64,000 nt of DNA. Source: Branchiostoma floridae (lineage: Eukaryota; Chordata; Leptocardii; Amphioxiformes; Branchiostomatidae). The notes under the pieces are model-generated. The model ran no database searches, was not told where the DNA came from, and worked only from the letters and a program-made list of their open reading frames with translations. Position numbers and translations under genes: made by a program. The stretch's first letter is position 1, and each line of letters starts with the position of its first letter. Positions 10,654 through 22,100 of this stretch are shown in pieces. The stretch covers positions 271,782 to 335,781 of the forward strand of contig NW_023365701.1 in the NCBI RefSeq assembly GCF_000003815.2, read 5' to 3'.

Positions 10654-11946
10654 CGTTTCCGATTATCACTGTAAATACCATTTTTGATTCTTATTATTCA
10701 CTTGAATGTGTATTTGTATATAAGTTATAGTTTGTTTCCGATTATCACTGTATATACCATTGTTGACTCTTATCATTTACTTGTATGTGTATTTTGTTTC
10801 GGGGAGACAACTTGCAGAGGTGGTATGTAACCTGTTTTGCCTCCCACCATTTTTATATGGGAAGTGCAATAGACAAATAAACAAATGACACTATAACATT
10901 AGTACTACTCAAAAAGATCCCTGAAGTTTTTAGTCGTGCAGTGTATGGCTGACAAGCGGAGTCGAGAAATGTCGGTTCATTCCGGGTCAGAGATTGGCGA
11001 CGGAAAAACACTTGTTACACACAAATGCCCACGTTTGGTCTGGAGTTTGGGACACTTCTTCAAGGGCGTAAAATATTAAATACAACCATTATGATTCCTA
11101 GTAACGACACACACTGGGCAATCGGGTAATTTGTCGCTCGTACAACCTTGCAGTGAATTGACAAGATTAAATGAATCACGACTTTCATTTCGAGGACATG
11201 CAAGTCGTGCCCGGATACAACCCATTCTAACAAAACGCGGGTGATTGATATAAAAATGTACTGTGTGACTTTAACATTGTTTGGGGCCCGACTAAGGTTA
11301 ATAAGGTAGAACATGACATGCATATGATAGACTCATCTTGAACGGATACAGGAATACTTAAAAATTGCGAGGCAACTGGACGAAATCTCCAAAAATGAGC
11401 GGTTTCAAACAGCATCCACTGTGTTTCATCAGCAACTGAGAATGGTTAATGGGTTCATTCGTTGAGAAGTCACCTTTAAACTGTGGGTGAGGGGGAGACT
11501 GTGTCGTACTTAATCTAGTCACAGTACCTTTTAAACCCATTGATCCAAATGACGCTTGCACTAGTAATAACCTTATTTGTGTAATTTTCCGACCAAATCC
11601 ATAGGTAGACACTTAAGTGATGAATACAAAGGGGTAATTAAAAGGGAAATGACGATGATCCCAGGGCCGTTAGAGGCCGTAGGAGCACTGACTTGTTTTA
11701 ACCTTCTTCAGAGTGAAGTACTACTTTGGAGTAAACTTTTCATTGGGATCGAACAACAGGTTAAGATGTTAAAATTACAGCAACGGGCTACAATTTGATG
11801 TTGCGTAGAGGACATAATGCCTTACTGTAAGTTCCCATTTGTTGGTGTTTTTTTGTCTTTTTTTTTTAGAAATAATACATAGGAGGCACAGAGCAGTCGC
11901 TTGGCAATTGATTGATGTTTGTGATCATTGTTCAAAAGACGAGGAA

Positions 11947-12032
11947 TTTTACGCCTCAAATATTGAGCCCCTTTCTGCTTCATTCCGGTCTTTTCACCTA
12001 GAGTTGCGCGCTTTGTACATGTAGATAAAAAT
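11947..12032 (-). repeat. 86-bp inverted repeat, right copy
   Basis: Exact reverse complement of 10568-10653. Directly after it, CATTGGGATCGAACAACAGG repeats a direct copy found at 11740, so the region has both inverted and direct duplications. Confidence 0.9.
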
Positions 12033-13432
12033 TTCTCATTGGGATCGAACAACAGGTAAAAAGTTAAAATTCTTGGGTCTGACGCACAATGGCCGAGTTA
12101 GTAAAGTGTTTACCTTGCATTCGGCGGAAACAAAAAAAAAAATGTTACATACTTGTCCGAAAGTTCGTTATTTATGACGGTGGCTATATAGAGAATATTT
12201 TGCTGCGGGAGTTTGGCCACCAGAGGTGTTCATCTGCCCTTACAAAGGGGAATGTTGTCCTCATCAGGTTCACTCTCCTGGCCAATTAGTTTTGAGGAGT
12301 TCTGTTCTCCTTGACCTAAAACCTTGCGAAGGCGACCTATGCTTCCAGGGCTTCCGCCTTGGCGCACTAGCTCTATTCATGCGGAAGAAAACAACTTCAT
12401 ATGCGTGTTTGATATGCTCAGCCACGACTAACGAAATTGAACTTGTCCTGGTACAGCGAAGCATCGTTAACAAATTCAATCACTTCCGGTGGTCAATGAA
12501 GGAAAATATGAATCTACCTCAAAAGCATTCAAATTCCCAAAGGTCCAGGATCCCCGATATAACGCAAAGCAAGTTTAATACCTTGTCCTGTCATGAAAAT
12601 ACATAAATACACTAATGTATTCACACACTCGGATGGAAGTCAGGTTCAATTCGAACACAGAGACAAAAATCACGCCTAACGTAGTCTAGACAGGACTTAC
12701 TTTTGAAACTCTGTATCCAGAAGACGCAAATCATAAGGAATGGTTCATTTGCGAAAGCTTTTAAGCATTTTTATGAATCAAAACCGACATGATACCAATT
12801 TCAGTTCAAGCCTCCTTTGTAAGATCGTTGATTTAGCAATTAACTGGGGACCGAAAAGGCTCGACATGTGACACAAAATTAATATTTATTGCCCTGTTTT
12901 CTATTTTTGTCCACGCAGGTTTTCTCTGACGCATAAAAAGGAGACCGAAAAATGAACATTACAAATTCAGGGCTCGATGTTGATGAAGCCTACTTCTATA
13001 TGCTTGTCAACGCTTGAACTTTCTAGGAGTTGCGTAACAGTACCAGGAAAGTTTAGTTTGGAACCGATTTCAGGTCTGTGTAACAAAAACTCTGCTGTAC
13101 ACTGTAACTGCAAGCAGGCCAGATGTTGGGTGGGTAGCTGTAAGTGAGATTTAATCAGACTACATTTCAGGTATGTAGGCACAACGTGGATTGATGAATG
13201 CCATGACCATTTCCACTACGGGTGGATTCTATGGCTGTGAAGTAGTGACTTCAAACAGGGCTTGAATAGTAACTTGTACTGAGTACACTTTCTCAGATAA
13301 GTCACCGCTGATGTGAACTTCATGGGTGTTAGAAGCATACTGAAGTCCATAGTTTACGTTATCGAAATTTATACCGGCAAGTTCTGGTTATTACATAGTT
13401 TTACTGGGGTCTTTAAACCAACAGAATCCACG
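12033..13432. other. No gene supported
   Basis: The longest frame (12226-12606, plus, 126 codons) resembles no family I know, and its lysine/asparagine-rich tail looks random. Bases 12085-12125 have a weak tRNA-like box A. No splice-bounded exon was recognised. Confidence 0.4.
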
Positions 13433-13627
13433 ACCATGGAATGACTTATTATTTCATAGACGAGCTGGTTTTCCGNNNNNNNNNNNNNNNNNNNNNNNNN
13501 NNNNNNNNNNNNNNNNNNNNNNNNNNNNNNNNNNNNNNNNNNNNNNNNNNNNNNNNNNNNNNNNNNNNNNNNNNNGGTCTTCATCGCCCCCCAGCTCGTC
13601 TATGAAATAATATTGTCATTCCATGGT
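13433..13627. repeat. Inverted repeat flanking an assembly gap
   Basis: ACCATGGAATGAC-TTATTATTTCATAGACGAGCTGG at 13433-13468 is repeated inverted at 13591-13627. The 100-N gap (13476-13575) sits between the arms, so the assembly broke in the loop of a palindrome. The missing sequence is probably the body of a foldback or TIR element. Confidence 0.85.
13476..13575. other. Assembly gap, 100 N
   Basis: Exactly 100 N, a conventional placeholder, so the true gap length is unknown. Confidence 0.99.
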
Positions 13628-13795
13628 CTGGGCCGTCCCAGACATACCTGGCAAGAACAACTGAAGGACGACCTGAGGGCTGCTGGCCTCAACCTTACCA
13701 CCGCTTGGGTGCTGGCCCTCAACAGACCTATGTGGAGATCTGTGTGTGCAGGCGCTACGCTCCATCCCGGAGCATGCGGACCTGAGTGAGTGAGT
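13628..13795 (+). pseudogene. LINE ORF2 C-terminus remnant
   Basis: The plus-strand frame reads RPRQTWQEQLKDDLRAAGLN then LTTAWVLALNRPMWRSVC and ends near ATLHPGACGPE and a stop. The pattern G-R-P-x-x-T-W-x(5)-D-L-x-x-A-G-L-x(6)-A-x(3)-R-x-x-W-R is the usual C-terminal tail of endonuclease/reverse-transcriptase polyproteins of metazoan LINEs. Only the last ~55 residues are present and the gap lies just upstream. Confidence 0.7.
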
Positions 13796-13797
13796 AT

Positions 13798-13905
13798 TAG
13801 ACTGCAGTCTATGGTGTTACCGCGAACTTAAATCCACCACGAAAAGTCCCTTTTCCCACTACCGCGAAATTAAATCCCCGCGAAGTCAAATGCATTTACA
13901 GTACT
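13798..13905. mobile_element. Partial MITE, CTGTAAATGCA family
   Basis: Contains ACCGCGAACTTAAATCCACC and CCGCGAAGTCAAATGCATTT-ACAGTA, the termini of the element complete at 22808-23007 and 24966-25177. This copy lacks the full left arm. Confidence 0.6.
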
Positions 13906-14913
13906 CTGGAGAATGTGGGGAGGTCAGCTATGTATGACAGGGAGTTCACTCAAACACAGGACCCCACTCAATTTTACACTTTCTCCTAAGTTCAGTGAGG
14001 ATTATACAGGGACATATACAGGGTCACAGAGTGAGTTGTCGGAGTACCAAAGATAAGAATATCCACTATAATCAAGTATATCTTTAACACGCTGTAAAAA
14101 CGATCTTCTCCTGCCGTTTGCAACGGGTATATGCATAAAGTGCCTTTAAGTTAATACCAAGGGCAAACTGGTGGAACCTGCTGTATATGGATTTGAACCC
14201 AGAACCTTTGGATTCTAAGTCAGTAACCCTGACAATTGTGTAACATTACTACTCATTTTGGTCAAGGATTGCATAATTACTTCCAATTGCACATTCATCT
14301 TTTAATGAACATGGTTTATTTCTACATTAAGTACATATGCTTCTACGTGTTTTCTTACATATTTTACTATACAGAATATTTTTGGTTTGGACATTAGGAG
14401 GACACAAGGATCGATTCCTCATGTTTACATGTAGTTCTAAAATGATCAATAATAAGCCTGTTCAAGGATCCAACTGCTCATGCACAGCGAAATGCATTGT
14501 GGGTAATATGTCACAGGTGAAGGCCCCTGAGACATAAACAAAGACACATCTGGACATGGTCTAGACAAGAGCTGTTTACAAGTTAGAGCCCTCCACCTTT
14601 GATATATTACTCATAATGCAATTTGTTTCACGTGTGCATTGGACCTTGATTGGACACATGAACTTATTTACCAGGACTTATTTGAAGAAAAGAACAATAT
14701 TCAATTTGTAATGATTGGAATACAATACTATTGTGGTAAAGGAAGAATGATTTTTTCCATATCTACTCAAATGAAATGACTGTTGTCTTGTATTTAATTA
14801 CAAATGTCGACTTGAAATAAAACATAGGGCTGTTTGTGAATATGTGCCATAGAAAATAACAATTTAATGCCAAATAGCTACCTTAGCAGGCTGAGATGTT
14901 TTTTTTATACATA
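13906..14913. other. No gene seen
   Basis: AT-rich intergenic sequence. Bases 14130-14230 contain a weak reversed SINE-like box B (GGATTTGAACCCAGAACC). Confidence 0.4.
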
Positions 14914-15495
14914 CACTCGGCACAAAAAGTTTGGAATATCAACTTTGGTATATCATATTTCTGTTATTTACGCATCAATTTCAATGTATTATATATCAAT
15001 AGAAAGCTTGTGTGATTGTCTTTCCTATGGTATCAAACTTATTATGATTGTTAACACATGAAACGAGCACAAGGCCTGCTAACGTGAGTGGGTCACGAAA
15101 AAAAAGTGCCCAAATTCCCCGTTTCTGTTCAAAACTGTATCGTCCGGTTCAACCGTTGTTATGGCCGCGGGTGACAATGATTCAATCAATCCTTTTATCA
15201 CCTAACGTTTGGTATACAGAACATCCAAGTTTCTTTTTAGCATATCTGAGTAGAGTATTTTATGAGTGTAAATTCATGGAACGAGCACCAGGCCTGCTTA
15301 CGTTCAGTGGGTCACAAAGATAAAGTGCCAAAGTTACCCTACTAAAGTCAATCACTCATGCTGCTCATTTTCTTCCGTCAGTATTGACTTGTGAATGAAG
15401 GCAACTTGAATAAACAGGACATGTCAATCAAAGCTACTATTAATCTTTATTCAAGCAAAAAATCTGAACCATGGCAAGAGGTAATCAATCGAATG

Positions 15496-15825
15496 CTAGC
15501 CATAAGCCGTAGGAAGGCTATTGCACCCTAAGACTGTGCTCCAGCATCCAATGGTCCTTGCTCTGTGTGGACTGGTGTTGTAATCTTGCAGAATGGCATT
15601 TGTTCCAATATTGAAGAGGTAGAATGTTGCTACTGGATGGAGGATGGTGTCCCTATTTGTCACCACATTAGTTTGCCTGGAATGATGATGAGTCTTGTTT
15701 ACCCTATGGTGGTTACACCGCCCCACACCATGACGCTGCCTCCACCAGCAAATGCCGAAAGTTGTTCTTGCCTTGTCAGCGTGCGGTTGATCTTGCCGCA
15801 TCCACGCTTTGATTCTGCCATCCAA
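15496..15825 (-). pseudogene. Tc1-like transposase remnant
   Basis: The frame contains NRDTILHPVATFYLFNIGTN then AILQDYNTSPHRARTI, matching the Tc1-family block Y-R-D-x-I-L-x-P-x(7-12)-Q-x-D-N-A-x-P-H-x-A-R that surrounds the second catalytic Asp. Here the usual DNA reads D-Y-N. Upstream, the expected G-G-G-x-V-M-V-W-G block appears only after a frameshift. The catalytic core is incomplete, so this is not functional. Confidence 0.75.
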
Positions 15826-15839
15826 CTATCGAAAGGGCA

Positions 15840-15883
15840 GGTGAACTCTACTCAAGTGTACTAAAACCTTGAGTAGAGTTCAC
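15840..15883. repeat. Perfect 16-bp-arm hairpin inside the Tc1 element
   Basis: GTGAACTCTACTCAAG and its exact complement are separated by about 11 bp. It lies just beside the transposase remnant and may mark an internal deletion joint or a tiny nested foldback. Confidence 0.7.
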
Positions 15884-16182
15884 ACTTGTAGACAAAATGT
15901 GAGGTGAAAAGAGCATTGATTGAACCAGTGACACACGCGCCAATATTAACAGGACGATGCAGTGTTGAACAGAAGTAGGGGAATTTGGGCACTTTTTTTT
16001 CGTGACCCACTCACGTAAGCAGGCCTTGTGCTCGTTTCATGTGTTAACAATCATAATAAGTTTGATACCATAGGAAAGAAAATCACACAAGCTTTCTATT
16101 GATATAATACATTGAAATTGATGCATAAATAACAGAAATATGATATACCAAAGTTGATATTCCAAACTTTTTGTGCCGAGTG

Positions 16183-16738
16183 TATGTGGATAACATGGTA
16201 GCTAAGAAATGTATGATTATTGTAAAGGGAATGCATGACTCTTGCAGCTGCAGAAAGCACTATCTCCACCATGGATTGATGTCTTCCACAGATTTGGAAT
16301 TCATCACTTTCAGTTACAAATTCCATGGTCAGTAATGACTATCATAATTTTTATCAACAAAATTGATTGGATAGGTTCATGGATAACAAAGATATCTTCA
16401 TATAGGTCTACAGCCATAATATCCTATGGCCATGGACTTTGTTACTAACAGTCATGAAGTTCCTTTACAGCCATGGAATTCATCTATCCATGGTCTCTAG
16501 ATATACAATGTACTTGGTCACAAAACAAAACAAGCAGCTGGATAAGATTCATAAAGTACGACAAAACTTGTCCAGTTTCTTGAGTAACTTTTGTATTGTG
16601 AATTTTTATCAAGGTACATGTACAGAGTGATAATTATTTTTGCAATGTTCTGTACATCATAGTGATTAGCACATCATATATTTACTGATGTTTTATAGAT
16701 TATGAGTCAGCTCCGGATGGGAAAAGTGGTAATTTGTG
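16183..16738 (-). other. Probable WDR77 3' flank
   Basis: No reading frame of interest. It follows the WDR77 stop codon on the minus strand. I see no clear AATAAA on that strand close by, so the polyadenylation site is not placed. Confidence 0.35.
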
Positions 16739-17376
16739 TCAGTGTTCTGGTTTTCTGCTGGCTGCTTCACCGTTGAGCAGGTTACAGTCCATCTGCTGGG
16801 TGGGGCTGGGGCGGTCAAACCCATCTAACTTGTGGTGGAGAACCTGTCGTGGGAACATGGAAGAGTTTAGAGTTTGGATACACATACAGACACACACACA
16901 GGCACACACAGATACAGATACACACACACACAGGGTGGGGCTGGGGCGGTCAAACCCATCTAACTTGTGGTGGAGAACCTGTCATGGGGACATGGAAGGG
17001 TTTAGGAGGTTGAACCTTAGCCTTACACACACACACACAAACGAACACAGACACAGACACACACAGACACAGACTTGTACACTCACACATAACAAAGACA
17101 CACACACACACAGGCAAATGCACACACAAACATATACACAGATATACACACACAAAGAAACACAGACACACACACATGCATGCACACACACACGCATGCA
17201 CACACACACACACACACGCATGCACAGGTGCACACACAGGCGCACACAGATACAGACACACACACACGTACACAGGGTGGGGCTGGGCCAGTCAAACGCC
17301 TCCAACTTGTGATGGAGAACCTGTCATGGGGACATCATGGGGAGTTTAGAGTTTGGACCTTAGCCATACACACATA

Positions 17377-17408
<32 letters not shown>

Positions 17409-17475
17409 TACACACACACGCACACACACACACAGACTTGTACACCCACACATAAAAAGACAAACACAAAGAGTA

Positions 17476-17527
<52 letters not shown>

Positions 17528-17529
17528 AC

Positions 17530-17560
<31 letters not shown>

Positions 17561-18761
17561 GACTTGTACACCCACACATANNNNNNNNNNNNNNNNNNNN
17601 NNNNNNNNNNNNNNNNNNNNNNNNNNNNNNNNNNNNNNNNNNNNNNNNNNNNNNNNNNNNNNNNNNNNNNNNNNNNNNNNGATTGGCACCCTCAAATATA
17701 GATATGTGGAGCAAGGGGTTTTTAGATATATGTAGATACTTACCCTTACTCCGCAAGGAGGCGGGGGGAGGGCGAATATCCACGCAAGTCTCGACCCAGT
17801 TCTCGCAACTCTCGCGAGAACTGGGTCACTCTGTGATCAAGGTGGACTGATAGCCATCGAGAATTTGGAGGTACGTGAGTTTACCTTTCAAAATGTAGTC
17901 ACTGATCAGGGCTCGAAATACTGGGTGCATGTGCACCCAGCTGCACCCAAAATTGGAGCTGTGCACCCAATTATTTTCTGTGGGTGCACAGGGTGCAAGG
18001 TATCAAAGTATTCTAGTATACATCATATTATTGGCATCTAAGTTTTAGAAAGATAATAAAAATGTCTGTCATGGTACTTGTCTAAGAATTTGATAGCTTG
18101 TAACTAAGTTTTATCATTAGGTTATTACTTTAACTTTAAGTGGTGTACCCAAAAATTTGTTGGTGCATCCAATTTTTTAAACTGGGTGCACCAGTGCACC
18201 TAATTCCAAAAATGAATTTCGAGCCCTGCTGATTGATGAAAATTCTATGGAGGAAGAGAGGGAGAGAAAGGACAGTACTTACACAATGTTGGGGTCATTC
18301 TGAAGACTGGTCACCACCACATCACAGTCGTCAGACACTGTAGCCAGCCAGCTGGTCAAAATAAACATAGGACAAAAGGCTCAACAATAACTATGAAACT
18401 TTTCTTACAGTTGAAAAATGCTACTCCAGAGATACAGTCATGTCCATAAGGGTGCATATTTGTGCCAGAAGTCCTTACTAGTAGACATTACAAGGCATTA
18501 CTAGTCCTTGCTGCCATTTACATTATTATGAAACCAAATTTGAATATCCATTTGAATATCCACAGGAAGTGGCACAGACATTTGTTACCCATGATATTAA
18601 ATCACTTTAATTTTTTGATATCATTGAAACTTCAGTGCATAAAGCTCTAATCTTCCACATCAAATCATACTGTCATGAACTTGAGTTTTGTGGTTGCATG
18701 GTAACCCTACCTTGGTTCCTGTGAACTGTAGGCCAGTCTGTGTATGGTTCTGGTGTGTGTG

Positions 18762-18829
<68 letters not shown>

Positions 18830-18891
18830 TGTGTGTGTGACCCTACTGACCTTGGTTCCTGTGGACAGTAGGCCAGCCTGTGTATGGTTCT

Positions 18892-18930
<39 letters not shown>

Positions 18931-19067
18931 GTGCGTGTGTGTGTGACCCTACTGACCTTGGTTCCTGTGGACAGTAGGCCAGCCTGTGTATGGTTCTGGT
19001 GTGTGTGTGTGTGTGACCCTACTGACCTTGGTTCCTGTGGACAGTAGGCCAGCCTGTGTATGGTTCT

Positions 19068-19105
<38 letters not shown>

Positions 19106-22100
19106 CGTGTGTGTGTGTGTGACCCTACTGACCTTGGTTCCTGTGGACAGTAGGCCAGTCTGTGTATGGTTCTGGTGTGTGGCCGCCATCTGTGGACGGG
19201 CTGTGACTGGTCTCTTAGTTCCAGCATTATCACTTCACCAGTCTCACATCCTGAGCAAAACATTTAAGGCAAAGGAAATGATCAGATTTCATTTTAACAT
19301 TTCTTTATTACCATTATCTTCAACAAAATCAAGTTCTGAGGCTCAAAATCTACAAATGTAAGTTGCACCCTGTGCAACCTGAGTTCAGAAGTAAGTTGCA
19401 CCAAGCAAAAAGTGGTTGCAATGTGCAAGTGTGCAAGTGGGTATTTTGCACGCTGCTTAGGCCACACCAATTCAACTTGCTGGTTCCTGGACTTTTAGAA
19501 AAAAATTCTCGAAAACACTTAAAAACTGGTAAAACAGGATAATGAAGCCTGAGAACCAGGTTTGTGGCTTGGTGCACTCAGTTTTATTGGGTGAATACAG
19601 TCATTTTCAAGTTTTCCTCCCTACCCTCTAGCTTTATGATGTCCTCTTGCTATATTTTCACTTTTAAATATCTCAGAACCAAGAAACTAAAAACTGGTTT
19701 GGCCTTATCCGCTATGTCATAGACATGAGCTGTGTAAACATTTTGAGCCATGTATATTAATAATTGACAAGCCTGCAAACAAAACATGTACCTTGGGTTG
19801 CTGACGTCATACATAATTGATAGGCTTAGGGGGAGTGAACAAAATGGCGGCTGCACCACCCAGTTTGGGAGAACAAATCCGTGAGGAACTGTCCTGCAGC
19901 ATCTGCCTGGAGCTGTTCACCAGGCCCAAGGTGCTGCCCTGTCAGCACACCTTCTGTCAGGACTGTCTACAGGACCATGCAGGGAGGGGAGGGGTCTTTA
20001 CATGCCCAAACTGCCGTCGGCAAATTAGTCTACCATCACAGGGGGTCAAAGGTTTGCCAGACAACCACCTTGTCTCAAGTTTATGTGCCAGACTTCAGGG
20101 ACAGGCAACATTGTCAGAGAAAACAAGCGAACAACCTCAGCCTAGAAACAGGTGCAGCTTTCACCCCTCTGAGGAACTGAAACTGTACTGTATGCAATGC
20201 CAGTTACCAGTTTGTATTGAGTGTTGTGAAGAAGGCCACGCTGGACACCCCACCACAGGCCTTAAAAAAGCTGCACAGGAAAGGAGATCTACAGTCCAGA
20301 CCTTGATCAATGAGGGAAGGAATAACTTGGAGACTTACTGTAGCTTCATCAGAAGTTTGAGGCAAAAAGAGAAGACCCTGAATGAACAGAAACAGCAGAG
20401 AGACAACAGCATCATTCAAGCCTACAACAAAATGGTGCTGAAACTCACAGAGAGAAAAGATGACCTCTTGTATGAATCAGAACGCAATTACAGGGAGAAC
20501 TTAGACAGATTTCAGCATGTAAGGGACAGAGTGTTGGCAGATGTGAGTGAACTGTCTGCTGCCTGTGATCGAGCAGAACAAGAACTGGAGCAGTTCCTTG
20601 GTCAGGAAACCATTTTGGTCCTTGGAAAGTACAGAGGAAAAGCAGCACCAACCCCTGTACAAACCCAGCCTGCTGTCTTTCAGCCTACAGACACCCCAGT
20701 GCCAGTATTGGGACATGTGACGGACCCTTCTGCACCAATCCCAGCAGCACCTGCAGCTAGTAATGTTGCAGCAAGGGTCTCAGGTCATCACCATGGTAAC
20801 CTCCAGCAAGGGGGCTGCCAACCTCAGAGGCTGAAATTTGGTGGACAAGGAGTAGAATCACAAGAGTTCAAAAATCCAAGTGGAGTGACAGTTTCAGATG
20901 AAGGGGAGGTCTTTGTAGCAGATTGCTGGAACCAGAGAATCCAAGTCTTCACCCTGCAGGGAACATTTGTCCGACAGTTTCCAGCACCCCTGACCCCTAT
21001 ATCTGATGTAGCCATGGATGGGGAGGGGAATCTATGGGTAGTGGGGAGTGTATACACGCAAGAGTGCCGTGCTTCTGGCATTGCCATACAGTACACCAAA
21101 GATGGCAGAGTGCTAAGAAAGTTCAAACCTAAAAAAATCCAATCTAGTTCTGTATCTACAATTGCAGTGGATAAACAGAGGAACCACATTCTTGTTTTAG
21201 TGCAAGATCTACAAGATGGTAAGCATCATATGCAGGTGTACAGGCCAGATGGAACTCTAGTGAAAACTGTGGATGTGCAGAAGGTCATTGAAGAAGAAAG
21301 GAATCAACAACAGGGAACCAAAGCTTTATATCCACCTCCATCTACATTCTATGTCACTACGGACGGGGAAGGGAACATTCTGTTGTCAATTGGTTACTAT
21401 AACTGTGTCTTTGTCTTCAAAGAGGATGGACAGTTCCTGTTCCATTTTGGGGACTTGGGAAGTGGTGAAGGTGAGTTAAAGGGACCCAGTGGTATCTGCA
21501 CGGACAGGGTGGGTAACATCATCGTGGCAGACAGTGGCAACAGACGTGTGGAGATGTTTGACAAGACAGGCAGATTCATCAAGCACATCACTACGGACAT
21601 GACTAAGCCGTGTGCTGTTGCCATGGCAACACAGGGACAGGTTGTGGTGACTGACTCAGAAAAGCATTCAGTCAGCATATTTTACAACTTCTGAATTTGA
21701 GCAGGACACTTTGAATACATGTGTTACTTACCTGGTGAATTATACAAATGTTTCCTCCAGAAAATTATGTACTTGTATGTGAGTCATTATCTTTTGAAGT
21801 TACTGTAGATAACTGCTATAAATTTTGCCTTTTTACAATTTTGAAGAAATCATTTATATCTCAATTTGTTTAGTTTTAACTGACATTATGTCCAATATTT
21901 TTGGGCCATTTAAAATAATTCAAAAGCTAATAACACTACCACAATGCTAGAGATGCTGTTTACTTTGCATGTCATAATGTATTGTGTTACTGGTATGTAT
22001 TTTCCACATGTGAATACATTTGATTTCATTTTTTAAACTGAGTGCTGAGAGTTTGACACATCTACCATGTCTGCTGTGGAAACAGCACCTTTTTACCTTT

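Larger units (their letters stand above)
7315..11260. repeat. Highly diverged tandem array, ~200-300 bp unit, interrupted by insertions
   Basis: Three sub-blocks recur in the same order: GTGGGCGAATGTCACG-TAAC (7315, 9642, 10361); TTGTTACACACGCGTCCCCG with CCTAGAGTTTGGGACA (8310, 9010, 9250, 10190, 10420, 11010); and AACGCAGGTGTTCAACTTGT-TAATTGGTG (8630, 9100, 9325, 10275, 10490, 11105, 11230). Units are strongly diverged. A GGTACC-terminal MITE at 9718-10186 is inserted between copies. No gene is supported inside the array. Confidence 0.7.
14914..16182 (-). mobile_element. Tc1/mariner-type DNA transposon with ~220-bp TIRs
   Basis: The ends read TA-CACTCGGCACAAAAAG and CTTTTTGTGCCGAGTG-TA, with the TA dinucleotide duplicated at each boundary as Tc1/mariner insertion requires. 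The inverted repeats are about 220 bp (14914-15135 and 15963-16182) and very similar. A partial third copy of the inner TIR motif lies at 15277-15345. The interior holds a broken transposase on the minus strand. At 1269 bp it is shorter than intact Tc1-like elements (about 1.6 kb), so it is probably internally deleted and immobile by itself. Confidence 0.9.
16865..17580. repeat. (CA)n microsatellite field
   Basis: Long imperfect CA tracts interrupted by two unique blocks (16933-17010 and 17274-17370) that copy the start of the last WDR77 exon. The long His/Thr and Cys/Val frames across it are not genes. Confidence 0.95.

Noticed and set aside
12226-12606. 126-codon plus-strand frame as a gene
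   Set aside because: No recognisable motif, composition of random AT-rich sequence, and no splice or promoter support.
17735-17790. Minus-strand segment with a GTAAGT donor as the missing WDR77 exon
   Set aside because: Every frame lacks the expected F-V-R-D...W-S-P and G-W-D motifs, and the phase does not fit.
16734-17850. Long His/Thr-rich and Cys/Val-rich open frames
   Set aside because: They are translations of (CA)n tracts in several frames, some running through the N gap.
18744-18977. Plus-strand frame rich in Val-Cys-Val and Arg-Ala-Cys
   Set aside because: Product of (GCGT)n and (GT)n tracts; the informative signal is on the minus strand (WDR77 exon end copies).
20824-21189. 121-codon minus-strand frame
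   Set aside because: Antisense shadow of the TRIM gene.
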